Below, in pieces: positions 17,256 to 26,678 of a stretch of DNA of 64,000 nt (positions are counted from its first letter, which is position 1; every line of letters starts with the position of its first letter). The position numbers were made by a program, and so were the translations under genes. The DNA is from Streptomyces avicenniae. Its GTDB lineage: Bacteria > Actinomycetota > Actinomycetes > Streptomycetales > Streptomycetaceae. Below the pieces are notes generated by a model. It was not told the origin of the DNA, did not search any database, and saw only the letters and a program-made list of their open reading frames with translations. The stretch spans positions 186,001 through 250,000 of the forward strand of contig NZ_JOEK01000001.1 of NCBI RefSeq assembly GCF_000719135.1. Reading direction: 5' to 3'.

Positions 17256-19324
17256 GCCACGAAGACCTCCCCCACGCCCCCGCCCCCGTGGGCTGGAACA
17301 CCTGGGACGTCCGCGTCCACACCGGCATGAGCCACCTGCCGTCGGGGCTGCGCGTCCGCTTCGGCGTGCTGGCCCCGGACGGGCCGGTGACGGACGGTTT
17401 CACCTGGCGCGACGGCCTGGTGCGCCTCGGCCCGCACAGCCTCGACGGCGCGTACGCCGAGGCCCGCGTCCGCGCCGAGGGCCACACGCTCGGCCTGCTG
17501 CTGGCCGGAGGGCCGGGCGACAGGCTGCACGCGCGGCTCGAATGCGCGGGCGAGGCCGTGGTCGTCCTCGACGGCTTCGACGGCGCCCCCACGGAGGTGG
17601 TCGAGGCCGGGGGCGTCCGCTGGCGGATCGACGTGCCGCCCACCGCGCGGCCCCTCGCCGTCCCCGGCGCGCTGGCCTGGCGCTGCGCCCCCGGCGACAC
17701 CGACCTGCGCATCGCCCCCGACGGCACCCCTGGCGGCGCCGCCGACACCCCCGGCGTCCTCGCCGACCGCCGCGCCCGCGCCGACGCCGAACTCCCGCAC
17801 TCCGGCGGCTGGCTGGACGACTCGGCCGACGCCCTCACCCGCGCGCTGACCTGGAACGTCATCCACGTCCCCGCCCTCGGCCGCGTCCTCACCCCGACGT
17901 CCCGCGACTTCGTCTCCACCGAGCGGCGCGGCTTCTACGGCAGCTGGGCCCTGCACGCCTGGGACACGTTCTTCACCGGCCTCGCCGCCTCCACCGTGGA
18001 CCGCGACTACGCCCGGGGCGTCTTCACCCAGATCCTGCCGCACGCCACCGACAGCGGGATGATCCCCAACCGCGTCTCCGACGACCGTGGCCGCACCGAC
18101 GACCGCTCGCAACCGCCGGTGGGCGCCCTCACCGTGCTGAAGGCCTACCTGGCCGGCGGCCTGTCCGACGCCACGCGCGACCGGCGCCTCGTCCGCGAGA
18201 CCTTCCCCGCCCTCCTCGCCTGGCACGACTGGTGGCACACCGCCAGGCGCGGCCCGCACGGCCTCCTCGCCTGGGGCTCCGACCCGATCGCGGGCGACCC
18301 CGAGTCCGCCACCCTCGACCGCGCCAAGCGCGAATCCGGCCTGGACGACTCGCCGATGTACGACCACGCCGCCTACGACCCGGCGACCCACTGCATGGAC
18401 CTCGCCGACGCCGGGCTCAACGCCCTGCACATCGCCGACGCCGACGCCCTCGCCGCGCTCGCCGACGTCCTCGCCGCCCACGACACCGCCGCCCGCCTGC
18501 GCGCCGAGGCCGCCGACGCCCGCACCCGCGCCGACGCCCTGCTGTGGTCCGCCGAACAGGGCGGCTACCGCAACCTCACGGCCGACGGCACCCACGACCC
18601 GCACGTCTCGCCCACCCTCCTCTACCCGCTGCTCGCCGGGCTCCCCGACCCCGGGCGCGCCGCCGCCCTGGCCGACGCCCTGCTGGAGCCCGGCGTCCTC
18701 GGCGGCGACCGCCCCCTCCCCAGCACCGCGCGCGACGACCCCGCGTTCGCCGCGACGTACTGGCGCGGCCGGATCTGGGCCCCGATGGCCTACCTCGCCG
18801 TCGAGGGCCTGCGCCGCAGCGGGCTGACGGACCACAGCCGCGCCGTCGTCCGCGCCCTGCTGCGCCTGTTCCTGACGGAGTGGCACGAGCACAGCCACGT
18901 CCGCGAGAACTACCCGGCGCACAGCGGCGAGAACCTGACCGGCCTGCCCGCCCGCTCCGACGGGCTGATGGCCTGGGGCGGCCTCCTCGCGCTCCTCGCC
19001 TTCGGCGAACTGGCCGACGCCCGCGAGGACGGCTGGCGCTTCGCCCACCCCGGTGAGGCCGCCGCGCTCACCGGCCTGCCCCTGGGCGAGGGCCGCCTGT
19101 CCGTCCACGCCGACGACGACGCCCTCACCGTCACCCTCGACGGCGGCGAGCTGCTGCGCGCCGCGCCCGGCGTCGTCGTCACCGGGTACGTCCGCGACGC
19201 GGACCACGTCACCGGCACCGCCCACGGCCACGGCGACCTCGCCGTCACGCCCCCGGACGGCGGCCCGCCGCTGCGGCTGACCGTGCGCGGCGCGCCCCTG
19301 CCCTTCCGCCTGCCGCGCGCCTGA
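17252..19324 (+). CDS. Six-hairpin glycosidase (GH63/MGH1-like)
   Basis: A 690-residue protein without a signal peptide, so probably cytoplasmic. The middle (about residues 215-590) is an (alpha/alpha)6 barrel of the GH63/mannosylglycerate-hydrolase-like type: GFYGSWALHAWDTFF with the likely acid Asp, MIPNRVSDDRGRTDDRSQP, YWRGRIWAPMAYLAVEGL and ENYPAHSGENLTG with a likely catalytic Glu. N- and C-terminal beta-rich parts flank it. It sits between the importer and the aldolase, which suggests hydrolysis of the imported glycoside. The linkage cleaved is unknown. Confidence 0.82.
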   Translation: MSHEDLPHAPAPVGWNTWDVRVHTGMSHLPSGLRVRFGVLAPDGPVTDGFTWRDGLVRLGPHSLDGAYAEARVRAEGHTLGLLLAGGPGDRLHARLECAGEAVVVLDGFDGAPTEVVEAGGVRWRIDVPPTARPLAVPGALAWRCAPGDTDLRIAPDGTPGGAADTPGVLADRRARADAELPHSGGWLDDSADALTRALTWNVIHVPALGRVLTPTSRDFVSTERRGFYGSWALHAWDTFFTGLAASTVDRDYARGVFTQILPHATDSGMIPNRVSDDRGRTDDRSQPPVGALTVLKAYLAGGLSDATRDRRLVRETFPALLAWHDWWHTARRGPHGLLAWGSDPIAGDPESATLDRAKRESGLDDSPMYDHAAYDPATHCMDLADAGLNALHIADADALAALADVLAAHDTAARLRAEAADARTRADALLWSAEQGGYRNLTADGTHDPHVSPTLLYPLLAGLPDPGRAAALADALLEPGVLGGDRPLPSTARDDPAFAATYWRGRIWAPMAYLAVEGLRRSGLTDHSRAVVRALLRLFLTEWHEHSHVRENYPAHSGENLTGLPARSDGLMAWGGLLALLAFGELADAREDGWRFAHPGEAAALTGLPLGEGRLSVHADDDALTVTLDGGELLRAAPGVVVTGYVRDADHVTGTAHGHGDLAVTPPDGGPPLRLTVRGAPLPFRLPRA

Positions 19325-19378
19325 CCGCGCGCCCACGAACCCCCACGCCGCAAGGACACGAGAGATGAGGACCCGTAC

Positions 19379-20992
19379 GTGAGCACGAACACGGCGCCGA
19401 CCGCCGACATCCTGATCGTCGGAGGAGGTCTCGGCGGTGTCGCCGCCGCGCTCGCCGCGCTGCGCAGAGGCAGGACCGTGCTGCTCACCGAGGAGACCGA
19501 CTGGCTCGGCGGCCAGCTCACCAGCCAGGGCGTGCCGCCCGACGAGCACGCCTGGATCGAGCAGTTCGGCGCCACCCGCAGCTACCGCGCGCTGCGCGAC
19601 GCCATCCGCGACCACTACCGCACCTGGTACCCGCTGACCGAGGAGGCCAGGGCACGCCGCGACCTCAACCCGGGCGAGGGCCGCGTCTCCCGCCTGTGCC
19701 ACGAGCCCCGCGTCGCCGCCGCCGTCGTGCACGCGCTGGTCGCGCCCTGGACGTCCGCCGGGCGGCTGCGCGTCCTGTACGGGCACCGGCCGGTCGGCGC
19801 CGAGGTGGACGGCGACCGGGTGCGGGCCGTCGTGGTCGAGGGCCCGGGCGGCGACCGGCTCACCCTCACCGCCCCCTACGTCCTGGACGCCACCGAGCTC
19901 GGCGACCTCCTGCCGCTGACCGGCACCGAGCACGTCACCGGCTTCGAGTCCCGGCACGACACCGGCGAGCCCAGCGCCCCCGACGAGGCGCAGCCCGCCA
20001 ACATGCAGGCGTTCTCCTGGGTGTTCGCCGTCGATCACGTCGAGGGCGAGGACCACACCATCGACCGCCCCGCCGGGTACGCCGACTGGGCCCGCTACCA
20101 GCCGCCCGGCTGGCCGGGGCCGCTCCTCAGCCTCACCGCCCCCGACCCGCGCACGCTGGAGACCGTGCAGCGCGACTTCGTCCCCAACGCCGACTCGGGG
20201 CCGGTCGTCGCCGACCAGAGCAAGGACCCGGGGGACAAGGAACTGTGGGCGTTCCGGCGGGTGTTGGCCCGCTCCGTGCTGCGGCCCGGGTTCGCGCGCA
20301 GCGACGTGACGATCGTCAACTGGCCGATGATCGACTACCTGCCGGGGCCGCTGATCGGCGTGGACGACGCGGAGCGCGACCGGCACCTCGCCGGGTCGAG
20401 GGAGCTGAGCATGAGCATGCTCTACTGGCTCCAGACCGAGGCGCCCAGGCCCGACGGCGGCACCGGCTGGCCGGGGCTGCGGCTGCGCGGCGACGTGCTC
20501 GGCACCACGGACGGCCTGGCCAAGGCCCCGTACATCCGCGAGTCGCGCCGCATCGTCGCGCGGACGCGCGTGGTGGAGCAGGACCTGTCGCTGACGGTGC
20601 GCGGCGCGGCGGGCGCGGTCGCCTACCCCGACAGCGTCGGCGTCGGCATGTACCGCATCGACCTGCACCCCTCGACGGGCGGCGACACGTACATCGACGT
20701 CGCCAGCTCCCCGTTCCGCATACCGCTCGGCGCGCTGCTGCCCGTACGGCTGCGCAACCTGCTTCCCGCTGGCAAGAACATCGGCACCACCCACATCACC
20801 AACGGCTGCTACCGCCTCCACCCCGTCGAGTGGAACGTCGGCGAGGCCGCGGGGGCGCTGGCCGCGCACTGCCTGGAGCTGGGCCTCGAACCCGGCCAGG
20901 TGCAGGAGAGCCCCGCGCTGCTCGCCGACTTCCAGGGCGAGCTGGTCAAGGACGGCGTCGAGCTGGACTGGCCCCGGATCGAAGGTTACTGA
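19379..20992 (+). CDS. FAD-dependent oxidoreductase of the FAD_oxidored family
   Basis: A 537-residue flavoprotein. It opens with ILIVGGGLGGVAAALAALRRG and TEETDWLGGQLTSQG, typical of the PF12831-type group often found in sugar-catabolic loci, and ends with the family block LLPAGKNIGTTHITNGCYRL and GEAAGALAAHC. Direct substrate knowledge for this group is poor; oxidation of a sugar or sugar acid released by the glycosidase is an inference from context. GTG 19379 follows a 54-base gap; its stop shares a base with the next ATG (TGATG). Confidence 0.85.
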   Translation: MSTNTAPTADILIVGGGLGGVAAALAALRRGRTVLLTEETDWLGGQLTSQGVPPDEHAWIEQFGATRSYRALRDAIRDHYRTWYPLTEEARARRDLNPGEGRVSRLCHEPRVAAAVVHALVAPWTSAGRLRVLYGHRPVGAEVDGDRVRAVVVEGPGGDRLTLTAPYVLDATELGDLLPLTGTEHVTGFESRHDTGEPSAPDEAQPANMQAFSWVFAVDHVEGEDHTIDRPAGYADWARYQPPGWPGPLLSLTAPDPRTLETVQRDFVPNADSGPVVADQSKDPGDKELWAFRRVLARSVLRPGFARSDVTIVNWPMIDYLPGPLIGVDDAERDRHLAGSRELSMSMLYWLQTEAPRPDGGTGWPGLRLRGDVLGTTDGLAKAPYIRESRRIVARTRVVEQDLSLTVRGAAGAVAYPDSVGVGMYRIDLHPSTGGDTYIDVASSPFRIPLGALLPVRLRNLLPAGKNIGTTHITNGCYRLHPVEWNVGEAAGALAAHCLELGLEPGQVQESPALLADFQGELVKDGVELDWPRIEGY

Positions 20993-21954
20993 TGCCCCCG
21001 CACGCCACCCCGCCGTCCGCCACCCCGCCGCCGCCCGCCGTGGACGGCCGCCGCCTGCTCGCGGGCGTCATGGTCCCCCTCGTCACGCCCATGTCCCGGC
21101 CGGGCGTCCCGTCCGCCGAGGGCGCGTACCCGCTGCTCGGCGCGCTGGCCGCGGCCGGGGCGCGGGCGCTGATGCTGCTCGGCAGCAACGGCGAGGGCCC
21201 GCTGCTGCCGCCCGGCCGGGAGCTGACCGACTTCGTCCGGGGCGTCCGTGACCGCTGGCGCGACCTCACGGGCGACGGCCCCGTCCTCGTCAACGTGACG
21301 GCCGCCGGCACCGCCGACGTCCTCGCGCGCGCCGACGCGGTGCTGCCCGCCGGGCCCGACGCCCTCGTCCTCAGCCCGCCGATCTACTTCCACCACAGGC
21401 CCGACGAGATCCTCGCCCACTACGCGGCGCTCGAAGGCGTCGGCGCCCCCGTCGTCGCCTACAACGCCCCGCGCTACAGCAACCCGCTGACCCCGGCGCT
21501 CCTCGACGACCTCACGCGGCTGCCGCACGTCGTCGGCGCCAAGGACAGCTCGGGCGACACCGACCTGCTCACCCACCTGATCGCCGCCGCGCGGCGGCGC
21601 CCCGGCTTCGGCGTCAGCCAGGGCGCCGAGCACCAGGCGCTCGCCGCCCTGCGCCTCGGCGCGGACGGCATCGTGCCCGGCATCGCCAACCTCGCGCCAC
21701 GCCTCGCGGTCGCCCTCTTCCGAGCGCACGAAAACGGGCGCCCCGAAGACGCCGAACGGGCCCAGCACTCCCTCGACGCGCTCCTCGCACTGCACACCGT
21801 CCGGCCGGGCGTACCCGCCGTGAAGACGGTCCTCACGGCGCGCGGCCTGTGCACCCCGCACGTCGCCGCGCCGTTCACGCCCTGCACCCCCGACGAACGC
21901 GACCGCCTCCTCGCGCTCCTCGCGCCGCACGAGGAGCACCTGATCCGACCCTGA
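20992..21954 (+). CDS. DapA/NanA-family class I aldolase
   Basis: A 320-residue aldolase of the dihydrodipicolinate synthase/N-acetylneuraminate lyase superfamily. The pyruvate-carboxylate loop is GSNGEG, the catalytic Tyr is in VVAYNAP and the Schiff-base Lys in GAKDSSGD. KDSSGD is seen in several sugar-acid aldolases and does not by itself mark a sialic acid lyase. Next to a BNR-repeat hydrolase, it suggests cleavage of a 2-keto-3-deoxy sugar acid to pyruvate and an aldehyde. A Pro-rich 15-residue N-terminal extension precedes the barrel. Confidence 0.85.
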   Translation: MPPHATPPSATPPPPAVDGRRLLAGVMVPLVTPMSRPGVPSAEGAYPLLGALAAAGARALMLLGSNGEGPLLPPGRELTDFVRGVRDRWRDLTGDGPVLVNVTAAGTADVLARADAVLPAGPDALVLSPPIYFHHRPDEILAHYAALEGVGAPVVAYNAPRYSNPLTPALLDDLTRLPHVVGAKDSSGDTDLLTHLIAAARRRPGFGVSQGAEHQALAALRLGADGIVPGIANLAPRLAVALFRAHENGRPEDAERAQHSLDALLALHTVRPGVPAVKTVLTARGLCTPHVAAPFTPCTPDERDRLLALLAPHEEHLIRP

Positions 21955-22018
21955 CCGCCCCGACCCCGCCCCAGCCCCCGACCGCCCGCACCGTCTTGCC
22001 GCACAGCAGGGGAGAACC

Positions 22019-24148
22019 ATGCCGACATCAGAGCCGATCCCGCATGCCCGCCTCAGCCGCAGAACGTTCGCCCTCGGCGTCGCCGGAGCCTCCGCCGCCG
22101 CCGCGCTCGGCCCGCACCCGCAGGCATTCGCCGCACCCGCGCCCGTGACCCCGACCCGGCGCGCGGCCGGTGCCGGGGCCGCGGCCTTCTTCCACGAGAC
22201 GACCCTGTGGGACTCCGCGACGGACCCGCTGGAGAACTACCACGTCCACGCCCTGACCGTCCTCCCCGACGACACCGTCCTCGCCGTCACCGAAGGCCGC
22301 CACGAGGTCTGCGACGCGGGCCCCCGCGACCTCCTCCTGCGCCGCAGCACGGACGGCGGCGACACCTGGGGCCCCACCCAGACCCTCGTCGCCTCCGAGG
22401 ACGGCGCCTCCTGGGGCAACCCCGCCCTCCTCGCCGACCGCGACACCGGCACCGTCTTCTGCTTCTACATGCTCTCGCTCCGCCTGCCGGAGAACACCTC
22501 CTGCTCGGGCGACATCGGCGACCTGTGGATGATCTCCAGCGACGACGCCGGAGTCACCTGGAGCACACCCACCGCGCTGTCCGGCATGTTCGAGCACTTC
22601 CCCTACGACTGGGCGCTCCACGGCCCCGGGCCCGGCCACGGCATCCAGCTCGACACCGGACGCCTCCTCCTCAACTGCGCCCACCGCCGCGTCATCGTGG
22701 GCAACACCGTCGCCGAACGCTTCTACGGCGTCTCCACGATCTACAGCGACGACCACGGCGCCACCTGGCAGGCGGCGGGCGAGATCCCCGTCTCCGTGGA
22801 CTACCCGATCAACGAGGCCCGGCTCTTCCAGCGCACGGACGGCACCGTCGTCGTCAACGGCCGCTCGGCGGCGGGCGGCAACCGGCAGCGCATCGTCGCC
22901 GTCAGCGCCGACCGCGGCCTGACCTGGGCCCCGCCCGCGCTCGACGGCGCGACCGGCACGTTCAACGCGGTGGACGCCTCCCTCGCCCGCTACACCGGCG
23001 GCCCCGGCAGCACGGAGCCGAGCCGCATCCTCTTCAGCCGCCCCGACTCGCCCGTCCGCGCCAACATGACCGTCTCCGTCAGCTACGACGAGGGCCACTC
23101 GTACCCGTACAGCCGCGTCGTCAACGCCAACCGCTCCTACTACTCCGACCTGGCGCGCCTGTCCGACGGCACGATCGTCATGCTCTACGGCTGCGAGGGC
23201 GACATCGCCAGCGCCCCGCGCAAGGTCAACGTCGCCCGCTTCTCCCTCGACTGGCTCACCCAGGGCCGGGACTCCCTCGCAGAAGGCCCCGGCCGCACCG
23301 AGCAGTTGATACCGCTCGCCACCGGCGGCCAGGCGACCGGCGGGACGTTCACCACCGTCGCCGACCCCCTGGCGCGCGGCGGGGCGCGCGCCGTCCTCAC
23401 CGCGTCGGCCACCGGGGCCCGGCTGCGCCACACCTTCACCCCCGACGAGCCGGGGAACCACCAGCTGTGGCTGCGCTACCACCGGGGCGCGCAGGGGGCG
23501 TCGGTCACGGTCACCGTGGACGGCGCGCGGCCCCGTACGGCCGTCATCGACACCACCCGCGAGAACGCCGACGGGTACGACATCGCCTACCTCGGCACCG
23601 TCGCCCTCACCGGCGGCGCGCACACCCTCGACCTCACGGTCTCCGCCACAGGACGCGGCGGCGGCCTCGTCCTGGCGGCCGACGCCCTCGGCCTCGTCCG
23701 CGCGCCGCACGCGCCGGACGTGCGCGAGGAGGTCGTCGTGGACAACGACGCGCTCGGCTACCAGGTGGTGAGCGGCACCTGGTCGCCCGCCACCGGCACC
23801 CCGGGCTTCTGGGGCGGCAACTACCGCACGGCGCCCGCCGGTACGGGCGGCAGCGTCGTCCGCTGGCGGCCCGTCGTCCCCGGCACGGGCAGCTACCGGA
23901 TCGAGTACTCCTACGCCCCGCACGCCAACCGCGCCCCGGACGCGCCGTACACCGTGACGCACGCGAACGGCAGCACGACCGTCCGCGTGGACCAGCGGGC
24001 CGCCGGGACGCCCGACGCCCGGGGCGGCACCTGGGCGTCGCTCGGCACGTTCACGCTCACCGCCGGGCTCGTGACCACCGTCCAACTCAGCAATGACGCG
24101 GGCGGGTTCGTCATCGCCGACGCGATCCGCCTCATCCGCCTCCCCTGA
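22019..24148 (+). CDS. Secreted sialidase-like BNR-repeat hydrolase with golvesin-type C-terminus
   Basis: A 709-residue exported protein. The N-terminus carries a Tat signal (SRRTFALGVAG, then AFAAPAP). Residues about 60-400 form a BNR_2-type six-blade propeller with Asp-box repeats STDGGDTWG, SSDDAGVTWS, YSDDHGATW and SADRGLTW. The position of the first arginine of the sialidase triad (usually Y/FRIP) reads YHVHALTV, so classical sialidase activity is doubtful. After a beta-sandwich region, the last 130 residues resemble the golvesin/Xly-type domain (VVDNDALGYQVVSGTW, WGGNYRTAP). AGGGGAG precedes the ATG. It probably releases the sugar that the importer and cytoplasmic enzymes process. Confidence 0.82.
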   Translation: MPTSEPIPHARLSRRTFALGVAGASAAAALGPHPQAFAAPAPVTPTRRAAGAGAAAFFHETTLWDSATDPLENYHVHALTVLPDDTVLAVTEGRHEVCDAGPRDLLLRRSTDGGDTWGPTQTLVASEDGASWGNPALLADRDTGTVFCFYMLSLRLPENTSCSGDIGDLWMISSDDAGVTWSTPTALSGMFEHFPYDWALHGPGPGHGIQLDTGRLLLNCAHRRVIVGNTVAERFYGVSTIYSDDHGATWQAAGEIPVSVDYPINEARLFQRTDGTVVVNGRSAAGGNRQRIVAVSADRGLTWAPPALDGATGTFNAVDASLARYTGGPGSTEPSRILFSRPDSPVRANMTVSVSYDEGHSYPYSRVVNANRSYYSDLARLSDGTIVMLYGCEGDIASAPRKVNVARFSLDWLTQGRDSLAEGPGRTEQLIPLATGGQATGGTFTTVADPLARGGARAVLTASATGARLRHTFTPDEPGNHQLWLRYHRGAQGASVTVTVDGARPRTAVIDTTRENADGYDIAYLGTVALTGGAHTLDLTVSATGRGGGLVLAADALGLVRAPHAPDVREEVVVDNDALGYQVVSGTWSPATGTPGFWGGNYRTAPAGTGGSVVRWRPVVPGTGSYRIEYSYAPHANRAPDAPYTVTHANGSTTVRVDQRAAGTPDARGGTWASLGTFTLTAGLVTTVQLSNDAGGFVIADAIRLIRLP

Positions 24149-24155
24149 CCCCCGC

Positions 24156-24194
24156 CACGGCGGGCCCGGCCCATCCCGGGTCAGGCCCGCCGTG
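24156..24194. terminator. Hairpin between convergent genes
   Basis: CACGGCGGGCC at 24156-24166 pairs perfectly with GGCCCGCCGTG at 24184-24194 across a 17-base loop. It lies between the convergent hydrolase and exonuclease genes and probably ends transcription from both sides. There is no U-tract, as is common in high-GC actinomycetes. Confidence 0.65.
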
Positions 24195-24195
24195 A

Positions 24196-25992
24196 TCAGT
24201 CCTCGATGTCCACGCCGTAGCCACGCGCGAGATCGGCCAGCCCGTGGTCGTAACCCTGGCCGACGGCGCGCAGGCGCCACACCGGCCCACGCCGGTACAA
24301 CTCGGCCAGGACCAGGGTGCGTTCCGTGGTCGCCGCGTCGAGCGTCGAGCGCACCAGCGGCGTGGCGCTCGTGCCGGGACCGGCGGAGATCTCGACGGCT
24401 CCGACGTCGCCGAACGTGGCCGTGCCGTCGATGGCGGCGGCGATCACCACCTTGTGCGCCGAGGGAGGCAGCGTCGCCAGGCTCACGCTCACGGTCTGTT
24501 CCGTCGGGCCGTCGCCGAAAAGCCGCACGGTCCCGCCCGGATTCTCCGGCGCGCCGTAGAAGACGAAGTCCTCGTCGAACGCGACGTGTTCCTCCTCATC
24601 GACCACGAAGGCGACGACATCGATCGCGCATGCCGTCCCCTGCGCCCAGGTGGCCGTCACCGTCCAGGGCGCCTCTCGCACCTGGTCGCCCGGAAGGTCC
24701 ACCACACCACCGCGCGGTACCACCCCGGGAGCCTCCCGGCGCGCGTGCGCGCGCGGGCCCGGCGCGTCGAGCCAGGCGGCGTCGTGGACGGGGATGCCCC
24801 GAGAGGCGATCCGGCCCATACGCCGGTCGGCGTCGCCGCCGGGGAGCGAGACGACGTCGGTGACGCTCGCGGACACGTTGACCGCAGCGGCTCCGCCCAG
24901 CTCGACGACCCGCCCGCGGACGGCCACGGCCTCGGTATGGCCGCCGCCCAGGACCAGCACCCGCCGCCCGGCCAGCGGCCTCTCCGCCGGGACGACCGTG
25001 TCCCGTACGTCCCGCGTCCCGCTGACCGGCGAGTCGCCCGACCGCTCGTGCGGCACCCCTGGGCGCACGTCACCCAGCAGCCGTACGAACGTCGCCTCGT
25101 CGAGGACGGGCACTCCGCACTCCGCCGCACGCCGTGCCTTCCCGGACGCCGAGGCAGGCTCGTTGCTGACCAAGGCGCTGGTCAGCCCGCTGACCGAGGT
25201 CACCACGTTCAGCCCGGCGGCGACGGACCGTCCGACCAGTTCGGCGCGGGCCGTCTCGGTCCAGCCGGTGATCGCGACCTTCATGCCCTGCACCAGTGGC
25301 GCGCCGGGCAGCAGGCGGCCCGGATTGCGGTACGCGCACGGGGACTTGGGCGGTTGCGGCATGAACCGCGCGTCCTGCCGGGGCGGGCAATCGACAAGGG
25401 GGAGCGGGACGCCGAGACGCGCGGCCTCGTCCAACGTCGCCCGGAGGATCCCCGCCAGTACGCGTGTGTCGTCCAGCGCGTCGTGTGCCTTGACCTGCGG
25501 AACGCCGTAGTACGCGGCAAGCGTGCCCAGCCGCAGGTCGTCCGTCGGGGGATCGACACGCCGGTTGAGCGCCAGGGTGCACAGCCGCCGGGTCACCGGC
25601 AACCAGGAGCGGGCGCGCGCGAACTCATGCGCCAGGAAGTCGTAGTCGAACTGGGCGTTGTGCGCGACCAGCACGCGCCCCTCCAGCATCGCCGCCATCC
25701 GCCCCGCGACCTGGTCGAACGTGGGCGAGCCCCGCAGCCTCTCCCGTGTCAGCCCGTGGATGTGCACGGGCCCGGGGTCACAACCCGGGTCCAGCAGTGT
25801 CGAGAACTCCTCGGCCACGGTGCCGTCGGGCCCGAGCGTGACCACGGCCACGGAAAGGACCCGGTCCCGGCGCGCGATCAGGCCGGAGGTCTCGACGTCC
25901 ACCAACGCCCACTCGTGGGCGTGCGCGCGTTCAAGTGAGGTCTGGAGCAGAGGAGATGCGAGGGACATGTCAGCAGAATGGTGCGCCCCCAC
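24196..25992 (-). CDS. DEDDh exonuclease-BRCT-BRCT-TerD fusion protein
   Basis: A 598-residue multidomain protein. Residues about 25-190 are a DnaQ-like 3'-5' exonuclease with VDVETSG, HNAQFDYDF and AHDALDD, giving the DEDDh set. A BRCT domain follows (GMKVAITGW, ending in VPVLDEATFVRLL), then a weaker second BRCT-like unit (LAGRRVLVLGG, ending in VHDAAWLD). The last 190 residues are a TerD domain (DEDFVFYGAP, TERTLVLAELYRRGPVWRL, YGVDI) of the calcium-binding tellurite/stress family. The mix suggests DNA processing tied to a Ter-type stress response. GTG 25992 has GAGG five bases upstream; ATG 25968 is an alternative. Confidence 0.88.
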   Translation of the reverse strand: MGAHHSADMSLASPLLQTSLERAHAHEWALVDVETSGLIARRDRVLSVAVVTLGPDGTVAEEFSTLLDPGCDPGPVHIHGLTRERLRGSPTFDQVAGRMAAMLEGRVLVAHNAQFDYDFLAHEFARARSWLPVTRRLCTLALNRRVDPPTDDLRLGTLAAYYGVPQVKAHDALDDTRVLAGILRATLDEAARLGVPLPLVDCPPRQDARFMPQPPKSPCAYRNPGRLLPGAPLVQGMKVAITGWTETARAELVGRSVAAGLNVVTSVSGLTSALVSNEPASASGKARRAAECGVPVLDEATFVRLLGDVRPGVPHERSGDSPVSGTRDVRDTVVPAERPLAGRRVLVLGGGHTEAVAVRGRVVELGGAAAVNVSASVTDVVSLPGGDADRRMGRIASRGIPVHDAAWLDAPGPRAHARREAPGVVPRGGVVDLPGDQVREAPWTVTATWAQGTACAIDVVAFVVDEEEHVAFDEDFVFYGAPENPGGTVRLFGDGPTEQTVSVSLATLPPSAHKVVIAAAIDGTATFGDVGAVEISAGPGTSATPLVRSTLDAATTERTLVLAELYRRGPVWRLRAVGQGYDHGLADLARGYGVDIED

Positions 25993-26004
25993 CGAGTCCT
26001 CAAC

Positions 26005-26628
26005 CTACTCGACCATTCGTCCCGGTAGATCCTCTCCCGCGGACCTGAGCTGCGCGATGTGCCAGTCGAGCGCCGCCTCAAGGTGGGTGATGCGGCCGGT
26101 GGACAGCATGATCGACACGCCGCCCTGGATGGCCGCCAGCAGCGCGGCGGCGGCCTGGTCCACGTCGATCGACGCGGGCAGCCGCCCGCCGTCGCGCAGC
26201 GCGCGGATGCCGGTGGCCAGGTGCTCCTGCCACTCGGCGAGGAGCTGGACGACGACGGCCCGCGCGCCCGGCGTGGAGCGGCCGATCTGGGCGTACAGCG
26301 AGCCGAGGGGGCAGGTGTCGCCCTGGGCGCGGTAGCGCTCGACGACGGCGTCGCGCCAGCGGTACCAGGCGTCCCAGGTGTCGAGGCAGCCGAGGTGCGG
26401 CTGCTGGTCCTCCAGGACGCGGCTGCCCTCGTAGCGCGCGACGGCGAGGAGGAGGTCGTCCTTGCCGCCGGGGAAGTAGTGGAAGAGCTGGCTCTTGCTC
26501 GTGCCGGTGCGCAGACGGACGTCGTCCAGCGTGGTGACGCTCGGGCCGCGCTCCCGCAGGACCTCGGCGGCCCCGGCGACGATGCGCGCCCGCGTGGCCT
26601 CGCCCTTGCGGGTCAGAACGCGTTCCAT
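26005..26628 (-). CDS. TetR-family regulator
   Basis: A 207-residue TetR-family repressor: N-terminal helix-turn-helix TTLDDVRLRTGTSKSQLFHYF, followed by a ligand domain with the DTCPLGSLYAQ segment seen in many regulators of small dehydrogenases. ATG 26628 has GGGGAG upstream. It is divergent from the SDR gene across 130 bases holding two matching inverted repeats, so it probably represses both genes. Confidence 0.9.
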   Translation of the reverse strand: MERVLTRKGEATRARIVAGAAEVLRERGPSVTTLDDVRLRTGTSKSQLFHYFPGGKDDLLLAVARYEGSRVLEDQQPHLGCLDTWDAWYRWRDAVVERYRAQGDTCPLGSLYAQIGRSTPGARAVVVQLLAEWQEHLATGIRALRDGGRLPASIDVDQAAAALLAAIQGGVSIMLSTGRITHLEAALDWHIAQLRSAGEDLPGRMVE

Positions 26629-26645
26629 CGGTGCTCCCCTCGGAC

Positions 26646-26661
26646 TGGACCGGTCGGTCCA
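26646..26661. promoter_or_regulatory. TetR operator copy 1
   Basis: TGGACCGGTCGGTCCA has perfect 7-base arms around a GT centre. It is 18 bases upstream of the tetR start and is repeated 33 bases away with the same outer arms, as expected for the binding site of the adjacent TetR regulator. Confidence 0.7.
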
Positions 26662-26678
26662 CTGTACCGCCGGGTTTC

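Noticed and set aside
16148..20869. Very long minus-strand open frame (over 1500 codons)
   Set aside because: It is antisense to the second ABC ATPase, the glycosidase and the FAD oxidoreductase, all with clear motifs; long antisense frames are usual at this GC content.
20992..21954. Assignment as dihydrodipicolinate synthase of lysine synthesis
   Set aside because: Its place inside a sugar operon next to a glycosidase and a BNR-repeat hydrolase favours a sugar-acid aldolase.
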